Below are positions 22,179-31,170 of a stretch of DNA of 64,000 nt, one piece after another; positions within the stretch are counted from its first letter, which is position 1, and every line of letters begins with the position of its first letter. The notes below the pieces were generated by a model. It made no database searches and was not told the DNA's origin. It was given only the letters and a program-made list of their open reading frames with translations. Where the stretch lies: the NCBI GenBank assembly GCA_945870025.1, contig CAMBQN010000001.1:1-64000 (forward strand), in the 5' to 3' direction. Origin of the DNA: Akkermansia muciniphila. Lineage in GTDB: Bacteria > Verrucomicrobiota > Kiritimatiellia > RFP12 > JAAYNR01. A program made the translations under genes and the position numbers.

Positions 22179-22206
22179 CCCCGGTTGGCCACTTCGGTAT
22201 CCCACC
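22121..22206 (-). tRNA. tRNA-Tyr (anticodon GTA)
   Basis: On the minus strand the sequence starts GGTGGGATACCGAAGTGG and folds as a class II tRNA: acceptor GGTGGGA with TCCCACC, anticodon loop CTGTAAA (GTA), a long variable arm (TGGCTTACGCCT), T loop GGTTCGAATCC, discriminator A and encoded CCA (22121-22123). It is the integration target of the element to its left, and insertion rebuilt its 3' half. Confidence 0.96.
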
Positions 22207-22265
22207 GCATGAAAAGTTCGCATATAATGGCAAAGAGGGCCGATGGTGTCAACACTAAGAAGGAA

Positions 22266-24167
22266 ATGGATTTGAAAAAGAAGATGCCGGAGTGTCGTTG
22301 TGACGTGCTGGTGGTGACGCCGCCGCTGGTGCAGATGAATGCGCCGTATCCCGCCGCGGCGTGTCTGTGCGGACATCTTGCACGCGTCGGGCTCGTTGCC
22401 GCGCAGGCCGACCTGTCGCTGGCGCTCGCGTTGCGCGTGTTCTCCCCCGAGGGTTTGCGCCGGGTGACGGACGCGATTCGCGCACGCCGGCTGCGCGCAC
22501 CGACCGCCGCCGTCTCGCACCTGTTGAGGCACGCGGCCGAGTACCACGGGACCATCGGACCGGTGATCCGGTTTTTGCAGGGCCGCGACAGCACCTTGGC
22601 CAGCCGGATCGCGAGCCGCCAGTTGCTCCCTGAAGGGCCGCGTTTCGCCATTCTGGATACGGCCGATGCCCATGCGCCGGAGACGCTGGCGGCGCGAGAT
22701 GACGCCGCCAAGTATCTGGCCGGGCTTTATCTGGACGATCTCGCCGATGCGATCCGCGACGGCCTCGACCCGTGGTTTGGCTTCGCCCGCTATGCCGATC
22801 ATCTCGCATCCGCACAGCCCACGTTTGATCCCTTGGCCCGGGCTGTGGCGGACGATGCGTCCCTGATCGGCGGGATGATCGATACGCTGGCCGAGGAGGC
22901 GCTCGCACGCCACCAGCCGCGTGTGGTTGCGATTACCGCGCCCTTTCCCGGCACCGTCTACGGCGCGTTCCGGATCGCGCGGCACATCCGGCGCGTCTGC
23001 CCGGACGTCACGCTGGTGCTGGGTGGCGGCTATGTCAACACCGAGATGAGGGAACTGGATGACCCGCGCGTGTTTGATTTTTTTGATTACGTGTGCCTCG
23101 ACGACGGCGAAGAGCCGTTGGAACGGATCGCGCGGGGTGGGGGACTGGTGCGGACCTTGGTGAGGCGCGACGGGCGGGTCGTCTACGTGGCTGGGGCGGG
23201 CAGCAGCCGGTGCGTGGCTCCGGGATGCCCGGATTATGCGGGTGTCGATTTTGGCGCGTATCCGGCCGTGGTCGAGTCGCCCAACCCGATGCACCGGATC
23301 TGGAGCGACGGCGCGTGGATCAAGCTGCCGCTGACGCATGGCTGCTATTGGCACCGGTGCCGCTTCTGTGATCTGGCGCTGGATGGGATCGGCCGTTACG
23401 CGCAGCCCCGTGCGGCGACGGTCGTCGACAACCTGGAGCGGCTGCGCGAGGCGACCGGGCGTTCGGGGTTCCACTTTACCGACGAAGCGCTGCCGCCCGC
23501 GTTTCTGGGGCAGCTCGCGGATGAGATCCTGCGGCGCGGGCTGGCGGTGAGTTGGTGGGGCAACGTTCGCTATGAGACGGCCTTCACACCGGAACTGGCG
23601 GCGCGACTGGCCGCTTCGGGGTGCGTGGCGGTGACCGGCGGCCTGGAGTGCGCCGAGGCGCGGCTGCTGGCGCTGATGGAAAAGGGAATCACGCTGGAAG
23701 GGGCCGCCCGCGTCTGCGGTGCCTTCGCGGCGGCTGGCATTCTGACACACGCCTACCTGATGTACGGTTTTCCGACGCAGACCGCGCGCGAAACGGTCGA
23801 TGCGCTCGACTATGTCCGGCAGTTGTTCGCCGCGGGCGTTCTGCAATCGGCCTACTGGCACCGTTTCGCGCTGACGGCGCACAGTCCGTTGGCTGCGGAC
23901 GCAGCCCGGTATGGGCTGACGGTGAGTCCGGCACGTCCGCCGCCGGGCCGGGTATTTGCGCGCAACGAGATTGCCTTTGACGAGCCGGGCGCGCCCGATC
24001 ATGCGGCGCTGGGGGTGGGATTGCGCCGGGCGATTTACAACTACATGCTTGGCATCGGCTTCGACACGCCGGTCACCGAGTGGTTCGACATTCGTGTGCC
24101 GTCCCCGAAGCTGCGCAAGCGATTGGTGCGGGATGCAGTGCGCCCACGCGGAGGCTTTCGATCCTAA
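22266..24167 (+). CDS. Radical SAM protein with B12-binding-type N-terminal region
   Basis: A 633-residue protein of the B12-binding/radical SAM type. The N-terminal part (VVTPPLVQMNAPYPAAACLCGHLARVG and later VVAITAPFPGTVYGAFRIARHIR, LVLGGGYVNTEM) looks like a cobalamin-binding-type Rossmann region, and the radical SAM centre appears as GCYWHRCRFCDLA near residues 360-370, with CX4CX2C spacing rather than the commoner CX3CX2C, followed by HFTDEALPP. Substrate is unknown; related proteins methylate or modify peptides and lipids. The start at 22266 is uncertain (22284 also possible). It is divergent from tRNA-Tyr. The stop TAA (24165-24167) is supplied by the first hexamer of a family C hairpin repeat. 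Confidence 0.82.
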   Translation: MDLKKKMPECRCDVLVVTPPLVQMNAPYPAAACLCGHLARVGLVAAQADLSLALALRVFSPEGLRRVTDAIRARRLRAPTAAVSHLLRHAAEYHGTIGPVIRFLQGRDSTLASRIASRQLLPEGPRFAILDTADAHAPETLAARDDAAKYLAGLYLDDLADAIRDGLDPWFGFARYADHLASAQPTFDPLARAVADDASLIGGMIDTLAEEALARHQPRVVAITAPFPGTVYGAFRIARHIRRVCPDVTLVLGGGYVNTEMRELDDPRVFDFFDYVCLDDGEEPLERIARGGGLVRTLVRRDGRVVYVAGAGSSRCVAPGCPDYAGVDFGAYPAVVESPNPMHRIWSDGAWIKLPLTHGCYWHRCRFCDLALDGIGRYAQPRAATVVDNLERLREATGRSGFHFTDEALPPAFLGQLADEILRRGLAVSWWGNVRYETAFTPELAARLAASGCVAVTGGLECAEARLLALMEKGITLEGAARVCGAFAAAGILTHAYLMYGFPTQTARETVDALDYVRQLFAAGVLQSAYWHRFALTAHSPLAADAARYGLTVSPARPPPGRVFARNEIAFDEPGAPDHAALGVGLRRAIYNYMLGIGFDTPVTEWFDIRVPSPKLRKRLVRDAVRPRGGFRS

Positions 24168-24246
24168 TCCTAATCGTAATCGTAATCCGTTCTCCACCAG
24201 GAGATTAAGATTAAGATTAAGATCAAGATTAGGATTACGATTAAGA
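24163..24246 (+). repeat. Dispersed hairpin repeat, family C, copy 1
   Basis: Left arm of hexamers CTAATC/GTAATC, core CGTTCTCCACCAGGAG, right arm of GATTAA and GATTAG/GATTAC hexamers, complementary to the left. Present again, inverted, at 43385-43474 with nearly the same core. It overlaps the radical SAM stop codon and could also act as transcript end structure. Confidence 0.88.
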
Positions 24247-24311
24247 GGGCAATAGCCCCTAAGTCGGGCCACCGGCCTGCGGCCGGATGGGAAACAGGAA
24301 TGAGCCATCAT

Positions 24312-24391
<80 letters not shown>

Positions 24392-24418
24392 GGGCGCGCC
24401 GTCAGAAGACGGCCTATT

Positions 24419-25138
24419 TCATTTTCCGCTTCCCGCAGGCCAGGCGAGGTCGATCCAGCCGGTGGCGGCGTTGGTGCCGCCGTCGGATTGCATCGCGCGG
24501 AGCGCCTCCTGGGGCAAATCGCCATGGGGGGTGTCAGCCAGGGCATGAACGACCTGGCCGGTCGGGTCCAGTTCCACCCAGACGCGCATCCGGCCGGCTG
24601 TTACGGGAAGGCTGGCGCGGGTGACCGCCGAGGTGAATCCCGCCCGTTGCAGGGCAGGGGACATACGAAGTGACAGAGCGTTCGGCGCGGGTGGCGGCGC
24701 GGACCCGATGGATGCCGTGACGGCGCGTTCGGGGAAATCGGGCAATCGCGTAGGTACGTTCAGTTTGACAGGCCGCCACGGATCGGGGGCGCTGCCGGGC
24801 AGGAGGGTCAGGGGTGTGAGGATGCGTTCCGGCGCGGCTTCGCGTGCATCCAGACCGTCGGCGCCCTTGCGGCCAAAGCCGAGGCCGGCGGGGCGTGCGA
24901 TGATGTCGGCTTTGAGATAGAGCGCCTGGGCATCGGCGCCAACCAAGACATAGGCGGCTCCCGGCTCGGGAAGCCGTGGCGCGGGCTGTAAGCGACGACG
25001 CGAGGCATGCGAACCGGCCACGCCCCACAGCAGGGTCATGATCCCCAGGATCGCCACGGCGGGCCACCAGAATATCAGTCGTCGGCGGTCCGGACGCGGC
25101 CGCCAGTGTTCGCCGGTTGTTGGTCTGTTGTCGTCCAT
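24419..25138 (-). CDS. TonB-like single-span protein
   Basis: A 239-residue protein with one membrane span (residues ~22-42, LIFWWPAVAILGIMTLLWG), a Pro/Arg-rich linker and a C-terminal region (RMRVWVELDPTGQVVHALADTP, PQEALRAMQSDGGT) whose strand-helix pattern resembles TonB C-terminal domains. It follows ExbB and ExbD in one operon, which is the main support for the TonB assignment, since the sequence itself has no SPAR/YP motif. ATG at 25138 is used; a GTG at 25147 is also in frame. Alternatively it is a dedicated partner of this ExbBD pair and not a general TonB. Confidence 0.6.
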   Translation of the reverse strand: MDDNRPTTGEHWRPRPDRRRLIFWWPAVAILGIMTLLWGVAGSHASRRRLQPAPRLPEPGAAYVLVGADAQALYLKADIIARPAGLGFGRKGADGLDAREAAPERILTPLTLLPGSAPDPWRPVKLNVPTRLPDFPERAVTASIGSAPPPAPNALSLRMSPALQRAGFTSAVTRASLPVTAGRMRVWVELDPTGQVVHALADTPHGDLPQEALRAMQSDGGTNAATGWIDLAWPAGSGK

Positions 25139-25165
25139 GTCACACACCGATCCGTGAAGCCGACA

Positions 25166-25657
25166 TCAATCCGGTTTTACGCCCACATTGACCCGCTGCA
25201 CGCCCGCGGCGCGGGCCAGATTGACCGCCGCCATCACGTCGCCATGCGGCACCTGGCGGTCGGCGAGCAGCAGCAGCTCGCGGCGTGCGGTGTGGGAGAG
25301 CAGGGTTCGCATCGCCGCGCCCAAGCGCTGCACCTGCTGGATGTCGGCGAGGCTGTAGCGCTCGTCGTCAAAAAAAACGAGCGTTTCCGATTGCTGTGCG
25401 TTGCGGCTGACGGGAATGAGCACGGCGGTGATGCTTTCGTACAGTCCCTCCTGAAAAGGCGCAGGCGGCAGCTCGAAAACCACGCCTGGCCGCAAGGTCA
25501 GGCGCGTGCCGATCCAGATGAACAGGGCGCAGACGAGCAGCACGTCGATCCACGGCACGGCCTCCAGAAACGACTGGCCGATCCGCGATTTCGGGCGGTA
25601 TTTATCGCGCAATTTCTGCGCCCGCCACATATCCCACGCACCGGAGCGCCCGATCAT
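25166..25657 (-). CDS. exbD: ExbD/TolR-family energy transducer
   Basis: A 163-residue protein with a cytosolic start, one membrane span holding the family Asp (VPWIDVLLVCALFIWIG, about residues 34-50) and a periplasmic domain with VALIP-type strands (TAVLIPVSRN, LLLLADRQVPHGDVMAAVNLARAAGVQRVNVG). The Asp carries protons in known ExbD/TolR. It starts three bases after ExbB and is followed 27 bases on by the TonB-like gene. The motor would use proton flow to move the partner across the periplasm. Confidence 0.88.
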   Translation of the reverse strand: MIGRSGAWDMWRAQKLRDKYRPKSRIGQSFLEAVPWIDVLLVCALFIWIGTRLTLRPGVVFELPPAPFQEGLYESITAVLIPVSRNAQQSETLVFFDDERYSLADIQQVQRLGAAMRTLLSHTARRELLLLADRQVPHGDVMAAVNLARAAGVQRVNVGVKPD

Positions 25658-25660
25658 GGT

Positions 25661-26302
25661 TCACGCCTCCTTCCGGGCTGCCGGCGCGGGGGCGTCGCCG
25701 GGAGCGGTGAGAAAAGCGACAATCTCCGTCGCGGCCGCCTCCATGTCGAGCGTGATGCGGTCGATGCGGTCGACGAGCAGGTGGTACATCGCGTAGCCGG
25801 GCGCAGCGACCAGCAGGCCAGCGGCGGTGGTGATGAGAGCCTGCAGGAGACCCTGGGTTACCTGCGAGGCGTCGACCAGCGGCACCTGTTTGTGCATCGC
25901 CAAGACGGTCTCGATGATGCCGAGGATCGTGCCGAGCAAGCCCAGCAGCGGGGCCGTGTAGGTGATGGTCGCCACCGTGCCGATGCGGCGTTCAAGTCGG
26001 CTGAGCTCCGCTCGGCCGGTGCCGTCCACGGCCTCGCGGATCGCGTGCCGCGACTCATGGCGGTGCTGGATTGCGGTGCACACAAGCGCGGCCACGGGCC
26101 CCGGTGTGTCTTCGCAGATGGCCACCGCCTCGCTGTCGTTGCCCCGCCCCAGGATCGTGCGGATTCCCTTCAGAAAGTCCGGATAGTCGATCGCGGCGCG
26201 GCGCATGTGCAACAGGCGTTCGAAAAACACCAGAGCCTCGCCCGCGCCCAGCGCAAGGATCACCCACAGAACCACACCGCCATCGCTCAAGATATCGTGC
26301 AT
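25661..26302 (-). CDS. exbB: ExbB/TolQ/MotA-family proton channel
   Basis: A 213-residue membrane protein. It opens with a membrane span (VVLWVILALGAGEALVFFERL), has a cytosolic loop with RLERRIGTVATITYTAPLLGLLGTILGIIETV (the MotA/TolQ/ExbB signature) and a last span around ALITTAAGLLVAAPGYAMYHLL. It forms the stator of the ExbBD complex. It lies 18 bases after the large TPR protein gene and directly before ExbD. ExbB against TolQ cannot be settled; the TonB-like gene behind favours ExbB. Confidence 0.9.
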   Translation of the reverse strand: MHDILSDGGVVLWVILALGAGEALVFFERLLHMRRAAIDYPDFLKGIRTILGRGNDSEAVAICEDTPGPVAALVCTAIQHRHESRHAIREAVDGTGRAELSRLERRIGTVATITYTAPLLGLLGTILGIIETVLAMHKQVPLVDASQVTQGLLQALITTAAGLLVAAPGYAMYHLLVDRIDRITLDMEAAATEIVAFLTAPGDAPAPAARKEA

Positions 26303-26320
26303 CGCGCTCCAATCTGACCG

Positions 26321-28798
26321 TCAAGGCCGCATCCGTTCCAATCGTTCCAGACGCTGGCGCGCCTCGGCCTGACCCGGCAGATCGGTGTCGGCCACATGTC
26401 GCAGCACTCGCGCCGCGGCGGGGGTTTTGCCCGTCTGAATCAGCAGATCGGCTGCATTAAATGCCGCCAGTGTGAACCAAACCGCCGATTCGTCGTCGAT
26501 CCGTCCTTTTGCACGGTCGTCCAGAAACGGGACGACGACGCGTTCATAATAATGCTCGATGGCCTCGTTGGTGCGTGTGAGCTTTTCCAGGCATCGGCCG
26601 ATCTTGTATTCGGCCTGGAGGGCCATGGACGGTGTGACGTCGCGCCGCCCCAGCATTTCCCGATAGGCGTCCATGGCCTCCTGAAAGCGTTTCGGGTCAT
26701 CGCCGCCCATCAACAGGTAGCTGTCGCCCTTTCGGCCCCAGGCGGGTGTTCCCCAGTCGCTTTCCGGGTAACGGGTGATCACTTCGCTGAACAGCAGCAC
26801 CGCCTCGTCAAAACGTCTCAATTCGCAGAGGGCGTCGGCCTGCACAAAGCGGGCTTCGGCAAGCCGTTGGCTGGACGGGTAGGTTTTCCACAACCGGGCC
26901 ATCAGTTCGACGGTCTGGGCCAGATCGTTGAGGTGGAATGCCGCCCGGCCAGCCCACAGCAGGGCGAAGTCGGACCAAGGCCCCTTGGGCCAGCGCTCGA
27001 CGTACAGGAGAAATCGTTTGCGGGCGTTCTCGAACCGGCCGTGATTGTAGTCGTATTTGGCGAGCCAGAGGAGCATGTCGGGGAGGCGAGGCGCCTCGGG
27101 GAACTGGTCCAGGAACGACTCGCCCGCGCGGTAGGACTCATCGTCGCGTTTGAGACTGAACAGACTCATGACCTGCCAATAGTACGCTTCTCCCCGGGGG
27201 TCGGGTATGACCGCCGCGTCCGTGAAATCCTGAAGCGCAGCTTCGCGGCGGTAGGCACGGAAGTTGGCTATCCCCCGCCCGATGAGCGCCTCGCTGCGCA
27301 CGGCCGGATTGGTCGTCACGGCGAGCACCGCGCCGTAGGCCTCCACGGCGGCATTCACGGCGGTGCGCGCCGAGAGCAACGCCGCCAGGCGCAACCAGGC
27401 CTGTTCGGCGAGCGGCGCGCCAGCGTAGCGCTCCGCTGTCTGCCGGAATGCGCCTTCGGCGGCGGCAAGATCCCCGTCGCGGTCGAGGGCATCGGCCGAC
27501 TGGAAGAGCGCGCGGGGCGCAAGCGCACTCTTTCCATAGAGCTGGTTGACGCTGCGGTAAAGCTTGGCCGCCTGTTTGAAGCGACCGTCGGCGGCAACCG
27601 CGTCGGCCGCGCGGTAGAGATACTCCGCCTTGCGCAGCTCGTTTGTGGTGGTGTCGTGAAGCTTCTGGTACAGGTTGGCCGCCTCACCGTAGCTCTTGAT
27701 CTGAAACAAGGAGCGCGCGCGACCGGCAAGCGCTTCCAGGCCGGCGCCCGTCTCGCCAAAGGATTCGATGTAAACCCGGTAGGCGGCGGCGGCCCGCTCG
27801 TGCAAGCCAGCAGCGGCAAGGGCGTTGGCCAACCGCATCTGGGCGTTGCGCGCTTCCAGGCTTTCTGGAAATTCGCGGATCAGCGCCTTGATCCGGGTCT
27901 CGCCCTCGTCGAGCGTGTTCGTGGCGCAGAGGAGGATGTCGGCGAGCCGGATGCCTGCGGCCAGACGCAGATCCGTGCGCAGCGCCGCCTCGGCGGCGGC
28001 GCGCGCGGAGACGACGGCGTCGTCGGTCTTGCCGCCCGCGATCTGCAACCGTGCCAGTTCGACAAGCGCTCGCACCCGGCCCGACTCGGACGCCTGTTCA
28101 TGCGTGACGAGCATCTGCAGCACCCGCATCGCGTCGGATTGCCGGTCAAGCCGGGCCAAGATCGCGGCGTGCAACAAGATGCCGTTTTCGACAAAGGGGT
28201 CGGTGATCGGCTCACGGGGCTGACGCGCCAGCACCTCGACCGCATTCGTGGCTCGCCCCAGCCCGTCGAGCGCCTGGGCCCATTCATACAACACGGCGGC
28301 GCGCAGCCCTACATTCGTAACCGCCGTATCCAGCTCGGCATACACCCGCAGGGCACCGGTGCTGTCGTTCAAAGCCAAGCAAGCCTGTGCGGTGAGCCGG
28401 CGCAACGCCGTTGCATCCGCCGATTGGGGGTCCGCCGCGAGTCCGCCCTCGGCGGCGGCCCGTGCGCCAGCCGGGTCGCCCGACCCCAGCAACGCACGCG
28501 CACGCCAATAGGCAAACACTCCAACGGTGGACTCCGTGAGGGTCGCGACATGGGCGTTCAGCGTTTTCAGGACATCTTCGTTCCGTCCCTGCTCCGCCAG
28601 GGCCTGCACATAGACGAGAAGCGCGTCGGCACGCGCCGCCACGGTTTCGGCGGTATCCACAAGCGTCTTGGCCTGTCGCTCCGCCAAGCCGTAGAGCTTG
28701 TCTGCCAACGCGCTGCGCGCGACGACCAGCCCGTCAGCCGCTCGCCCAACGCCCGCCGTCAGGAAGATAAGAAAAAAGATGGTGGATTGTCTGATCAC
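26321..28798 (-). CDS. Exported TPR-repeat protein
   Basis: An 825-residue protein with a signal peptide (MIRQSTIFFLIFLTAGVGRA-A; the start codon is GTG) and a long array of TPR-like helix pairs to the end (ALVYVQALAEQGRNEDVLKTL, LARLQIAGGKTDDAVVSARAAA, ARALFQSADALDRDGDLAAAEGAF, EYKIGRCLEKLTRTNEAIEHYYER). Such proteins, like YbgF/CpoB and BamD, work in the periplasm as scaffolds. It is first in an operon with ExbB, ExbD and a TonB-like protein, suggesting a large periplasmic scaffold tied to a proton-driven machine. Function beyond that is not readable. Ribosome site upstream of the GTG is weak (AAGG). Confidence 0.85.
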   Translation of the reverse strand: MIRQSTIFFLIFLTAGVGRAADGLVVARSALADKLYGLAERQAKTLVDTAETVAARADALLVYVQALAEQGRNEDVLKTLNAHVATLTESTVGVFAYWRARALLGSGDPAGARAAAEGGLAADPQSADATALRRLTAQACLALNDSTGALRVYAELDTAVTNVGLRAAVLYEWAQALDGLGRATNAVEVLARQPREPITDPFVENGILLHAAILARLDRQSDAMRVLQMLVTHEQASESGRVRALVELARLQIAGGKTDDAVVSARAAAEAALRTDLRLAAGIRLADILLCATNTLDEGETRIKALIREFPESLEARNAQMRLANALAAAGLHERAAAAYRVYIESFGETGAGLEALAGRARSLFQIKSYGEAANLYQKLHDTTTNELRKAEYLYRAADAVAADGRFKQAAKLYRSVNQLYGKSALAPRALFQSADALDRDGDLAAAEGAFRQTAERYAGAPLAEQAWLRLAALLSARTAVNAAVEAYGAVLAVTTNPAVRSEALIGRGIANFRAYRREAALQDFTDAAVIPDPRGEAYYWQVMSLFSLKRDDESYRAGESFLDQFPEAPRLPDMLLWLAKYDYNHGRFENARKRFLLYVERWPKGPWSDFALLWAGRAAFHLNDLAQTVELMARLWKTYPSSQRLAEARFVQADALCELRRFDEAVLLFSEVITRYPESDWGTPAWGRKGDSYLLMGGDDPKRFQEAMDAYREMLGRRDVTPSMALQAEYKIGRCLEKLTRTNEAIEHYYERVVVPFLDDRAKGRIDDESAVWFTLAAFNAADLLIQTGKTPAAARVLRHVADTDLPGQAEARQRLERLERMRP

Positions 28799-29015
28799 GC
28801 ATGCAACCTTGGTGTAAAAGAGGACCCGATTCCGGTTTGAGCGCCCCCGCCGATCCGCCCACCCGACCGTTCACCGTTAGACGGTAGCAAAGCGCCCGTT
28901 GGTTATCAACGGAAAAGGACGGGAAAAGGACGACTACTTTCTGGTGCAGGAAATCGCGGGACCGGTTATACTCTTAAAACACACGCAATAAACAGGTGAG
29001 GACGCTTCCCGAATC

Positions 29016-30893
29016 ATGAGCATACTGCAAACCATCACAGGCGCTGGCGATGTGGGCAAACTGCCCGCTCACGCCTTGCCGCGTCTAGCCGATGAGATTC
29101 GCGAGCGGATTATTGCGGTGGTGAGCCGGAACGGGGGGCATCTGGCCTCGAATCTGGGCGTCGTTGATCTGACGGTCGCGCTGCTGCACGTGTTCGACCC
29201 GCCCGGCGACAAGATCATCTGGGATGTCGGCCATCAGACGTATGCCTGGAAGCTGCTGACCGGCCGCGGCGACCGGTTTGACACCCTCCGCCAGCCCGGC
29301 GGGCTTTCGGGATTCCAGAAGCGCGAGGAGAGCGCGTGCGACGCCTTTGGCGCGGGTCATGCCGGCACGGCGATTTCGGCGGCCATGGGGATGGCGGCGG
29401 CGCGGGATCGGCGCGGCGGCCGCGAGTCGGTGGTCGCCGTCGTCGGCGACGCCTCGCTCGGCAACGGCATTTCGCTGGAGGCGCTGAATACCCTGACCTC
29501 CGTGACCCGCCGGCTGATCGTGATCCTGAATGACAATGAGATGTCCATCGGCGGTCCGGTGGGCGCGATCTCATCCCATTTGGGACGGCTACTCGCCAGC
29601 CCGCGCTATAACCGCTGGAAGGCGGCGGCGGAGCACGTCGGTCACCGCTTGCGGATGGATTCGTTGCGCGGGATCTACCATCGTACCGAGCAGGCGGTCA
29701 AGAGCCTGTTTTTGAAAAACGCCTTGTTCGAGGAGTTCGGCCTGCGCTACATGGGGCCGGTGGACGGCCACGATCTCGGGGCGTTGTGCGACGCGCTCAC
29801 CGTAGCCCGCGCCTATGATCGCCCGATCCTGATCCATGTCTCGACCCTCAAGGGCCGGGGACACCGGCCCGCCGAGTTGAATCCCGAGGCGTGGCACGGG
29901 GTCGGCTGTTTCGATCCCGAGGGGGAAGCGGCCACACCGGCGCCGCGAGGCTATTCACACGTTCTGGGCGAGCGGCTGTGCACGCTCGCGAAACAGGATC
30001 CGTCGGTCGTGGCGATTACTGCCGCCATGTGCGGCGGGACGGGCCTCACCGGTTTTGCGCAGCAATTTCCTGATCGGTTTTTTGACGTCGGCATCTGCGA
30101 AGAGCATGCCGTGGTGTTCGCGGCTGGTCTGGCCGCCGAGGGCATGCACCCGTTCGTGGCGATCTATTCGACCTTCATGCAGCGGGCGGTGGATTGTGTG
30201 ATGCACGATGTCTGCCTGCAGGGGCTGCCGGTGGTGTTTTGCATGGACCGCGCCGGTGTGGTCGGGAGCGATGGCCCGACGCACCACGGGGTGTTCGATA
30301 TTGCGATGCTGCGCTGTCTGCCGAATCTGGTGTTCATGCAGCCGCGCGACGAGGCCGAACTGAGCCGGATGCTGGAGACGGCGGTGCGGCACCCCGGTCC
30401 GGTGGCCATCCGCTATCCCCGCGATCCGGCAGGAGCCGCCGATGCCGCCGACGTCGCGGCGACAGCGGAGCCGCTGCCCGTCGGCGTCGCGGAAGTGGTC
30501 GAGCCGCTGACCGGTGACGGCCCGCCGGTCTGGATCTGGGCACTGGGCGATTTTGTGGCGCTGGCGTGCGGGACGGCGGCGCGGTTGCGCGAGCGGGGCG
30601 TCGCGGCGGGCGTCGTCAACGCACGGTTCATCAAGCCGATTGATCGTGAACTGCTCCGTCAGCAGGCGGAACTCGGCGCCCGGTTTGTGACGCTGGAAAA
30701 TGGCTCGGTCGCGGGCGGCTTCGGCAGCGCGCTGGCCGAAGAGCTGGACACGCTCGGCGTGACGAACGCGCGGGTGCACCGTTTCGGCTGGCCCGACCGC
30801 TTTATTCCACAGGGTACCTCCGCCGGCCTGCGCGAGCAGTTTGGTCTCACACCGGAGGCCTTGGCGCAGGCGATAGGCCGTGCGATGTGCTGA
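29016..30893 (+). CDS. dxs: 1-Deoxy-D-xylulose-5-phosphate synthase
   Basis: A 625-residue thiamine-diphosphate enzyme, first step of the MEP isoprenoid pathway. It shows the catalytic-type His in WDVGHQTYAWKLLTGR, SGFQKREES, the ThDP motif GDASLG...LNDNEMSI (a variant of the usual GDGALTGG), MGPVDGHDL, then the pyrimidine domain with ICEEHAVVFAAGLA and the C-terminal PRDP and LENGSVAGGFGSAL blocks. The 217-base gap upstream contains TATACT (28967-28972) as a likely -10, in the divergent region shared with the TPR protein gene. A family B hairpin follows its stop. Confidence 0.97.
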   Translation: MSILQTITGAGDVGKLPAHALPRLADEIRERIIAVVSRNGGHLASNLGVVDLTVALLHVFDPPGDKIIWDVGHQTYAWKLLTGRGDRFDTLRQPGGLSGFQKREESACDAFGAGHAGTAISAAMGMAAARDRRGGRESVVAVVGDASLGNGISLEALNTLTSVTRRLIVILNDNEMSIGGPVGAISSHLGRLLASPRYNRWKAAAEHVGHRLRMDSLRGIYHRTEQAVKSLFLKNALFEEFGLRYMGPVDGHDLGALCDALTVARAYDRPILIHVSTLKGRGHRPAELNPEAWHGVGCFDPEGEAATPAPRGYSHVLGERLCTLAKQDPSVVAITAAMCGGTGLTGFAQQFPDRFFDVGICEEHAVVFAAGLAAEGMHPFVAIYSTFMQRAVDCVMHDVCLQGLPVVFCMDRAGVVGSDGPTHHGVFDIAMLRCLPNLVFMQPRDEAELSRMLETAVRHPGPVAIRYPRDPAGAADAADVAATAEPLPVGVAEVVEPLTGDGPPVWIWALGDFVALACGTAARLRERGVAAGVVNARFIKPIDRELLRQQAELGARFVTLENGSVAGGFGSALAEELDTLGVTNARVHRFGWPDRFIPQGTSAGLREQFGLTPEALAQAIGRAMC

Positions 30894-30924
30894 CCCGGTC
30901 GGCGCCCCGGTCGCTCCGGAGAAG

Positions 30925-31050
30925 GCGCAGATCTGTACAGTCGAAATCGAAATCGCTATCGCTATCGGGGTCGAATTCCTTGCTTTCTCGTCGATTTCGG
31001 TCCCGATCCCGATTTGGATCCCGATAGCGGTTGCCATAATTAGAATTGCT
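30925..31050 (-). repeat. Dispersed hairpin repeat, family B, copy 2
   Basis: Inverted match to 4552-4691 over nearly the whole unit, including the core and the end AATTAGAATTGCT at 31038-31050. The opposite terminal repeat is lost or diverged (GGCGCAGATCTGTACAG here), and no flanking duplication is visible. It fills most of the space between dxs and smc and leaves a reading frame open in front of smc. Confidence 0.88.
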
Positions 31051-31170
31051 GGGCATGCATGGGATCGGCTTGCAGGACCACCTGCATTCGTGGTATATAT
31101 CAGCCTGTTTTGTGTCCACAGACCCCGCCGGGCCCCACTGGGCGTCCGGTTGCTGCAACCCGAGGCGCCC

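Noticed and set aside
22011-24311. A 766-codon minus-strand open frame
   Set aside because: It runs across tRNA-Tyr, the attachment site and the radical SAM gene in antisense; the part before it translates the family C repeat as low-complexity sequence.
26396-28840. An 814-codon plus-strand open frame
   Set aside because: Antisense to the TPR protein gene, whose signal peptide and helix repeats are clear.
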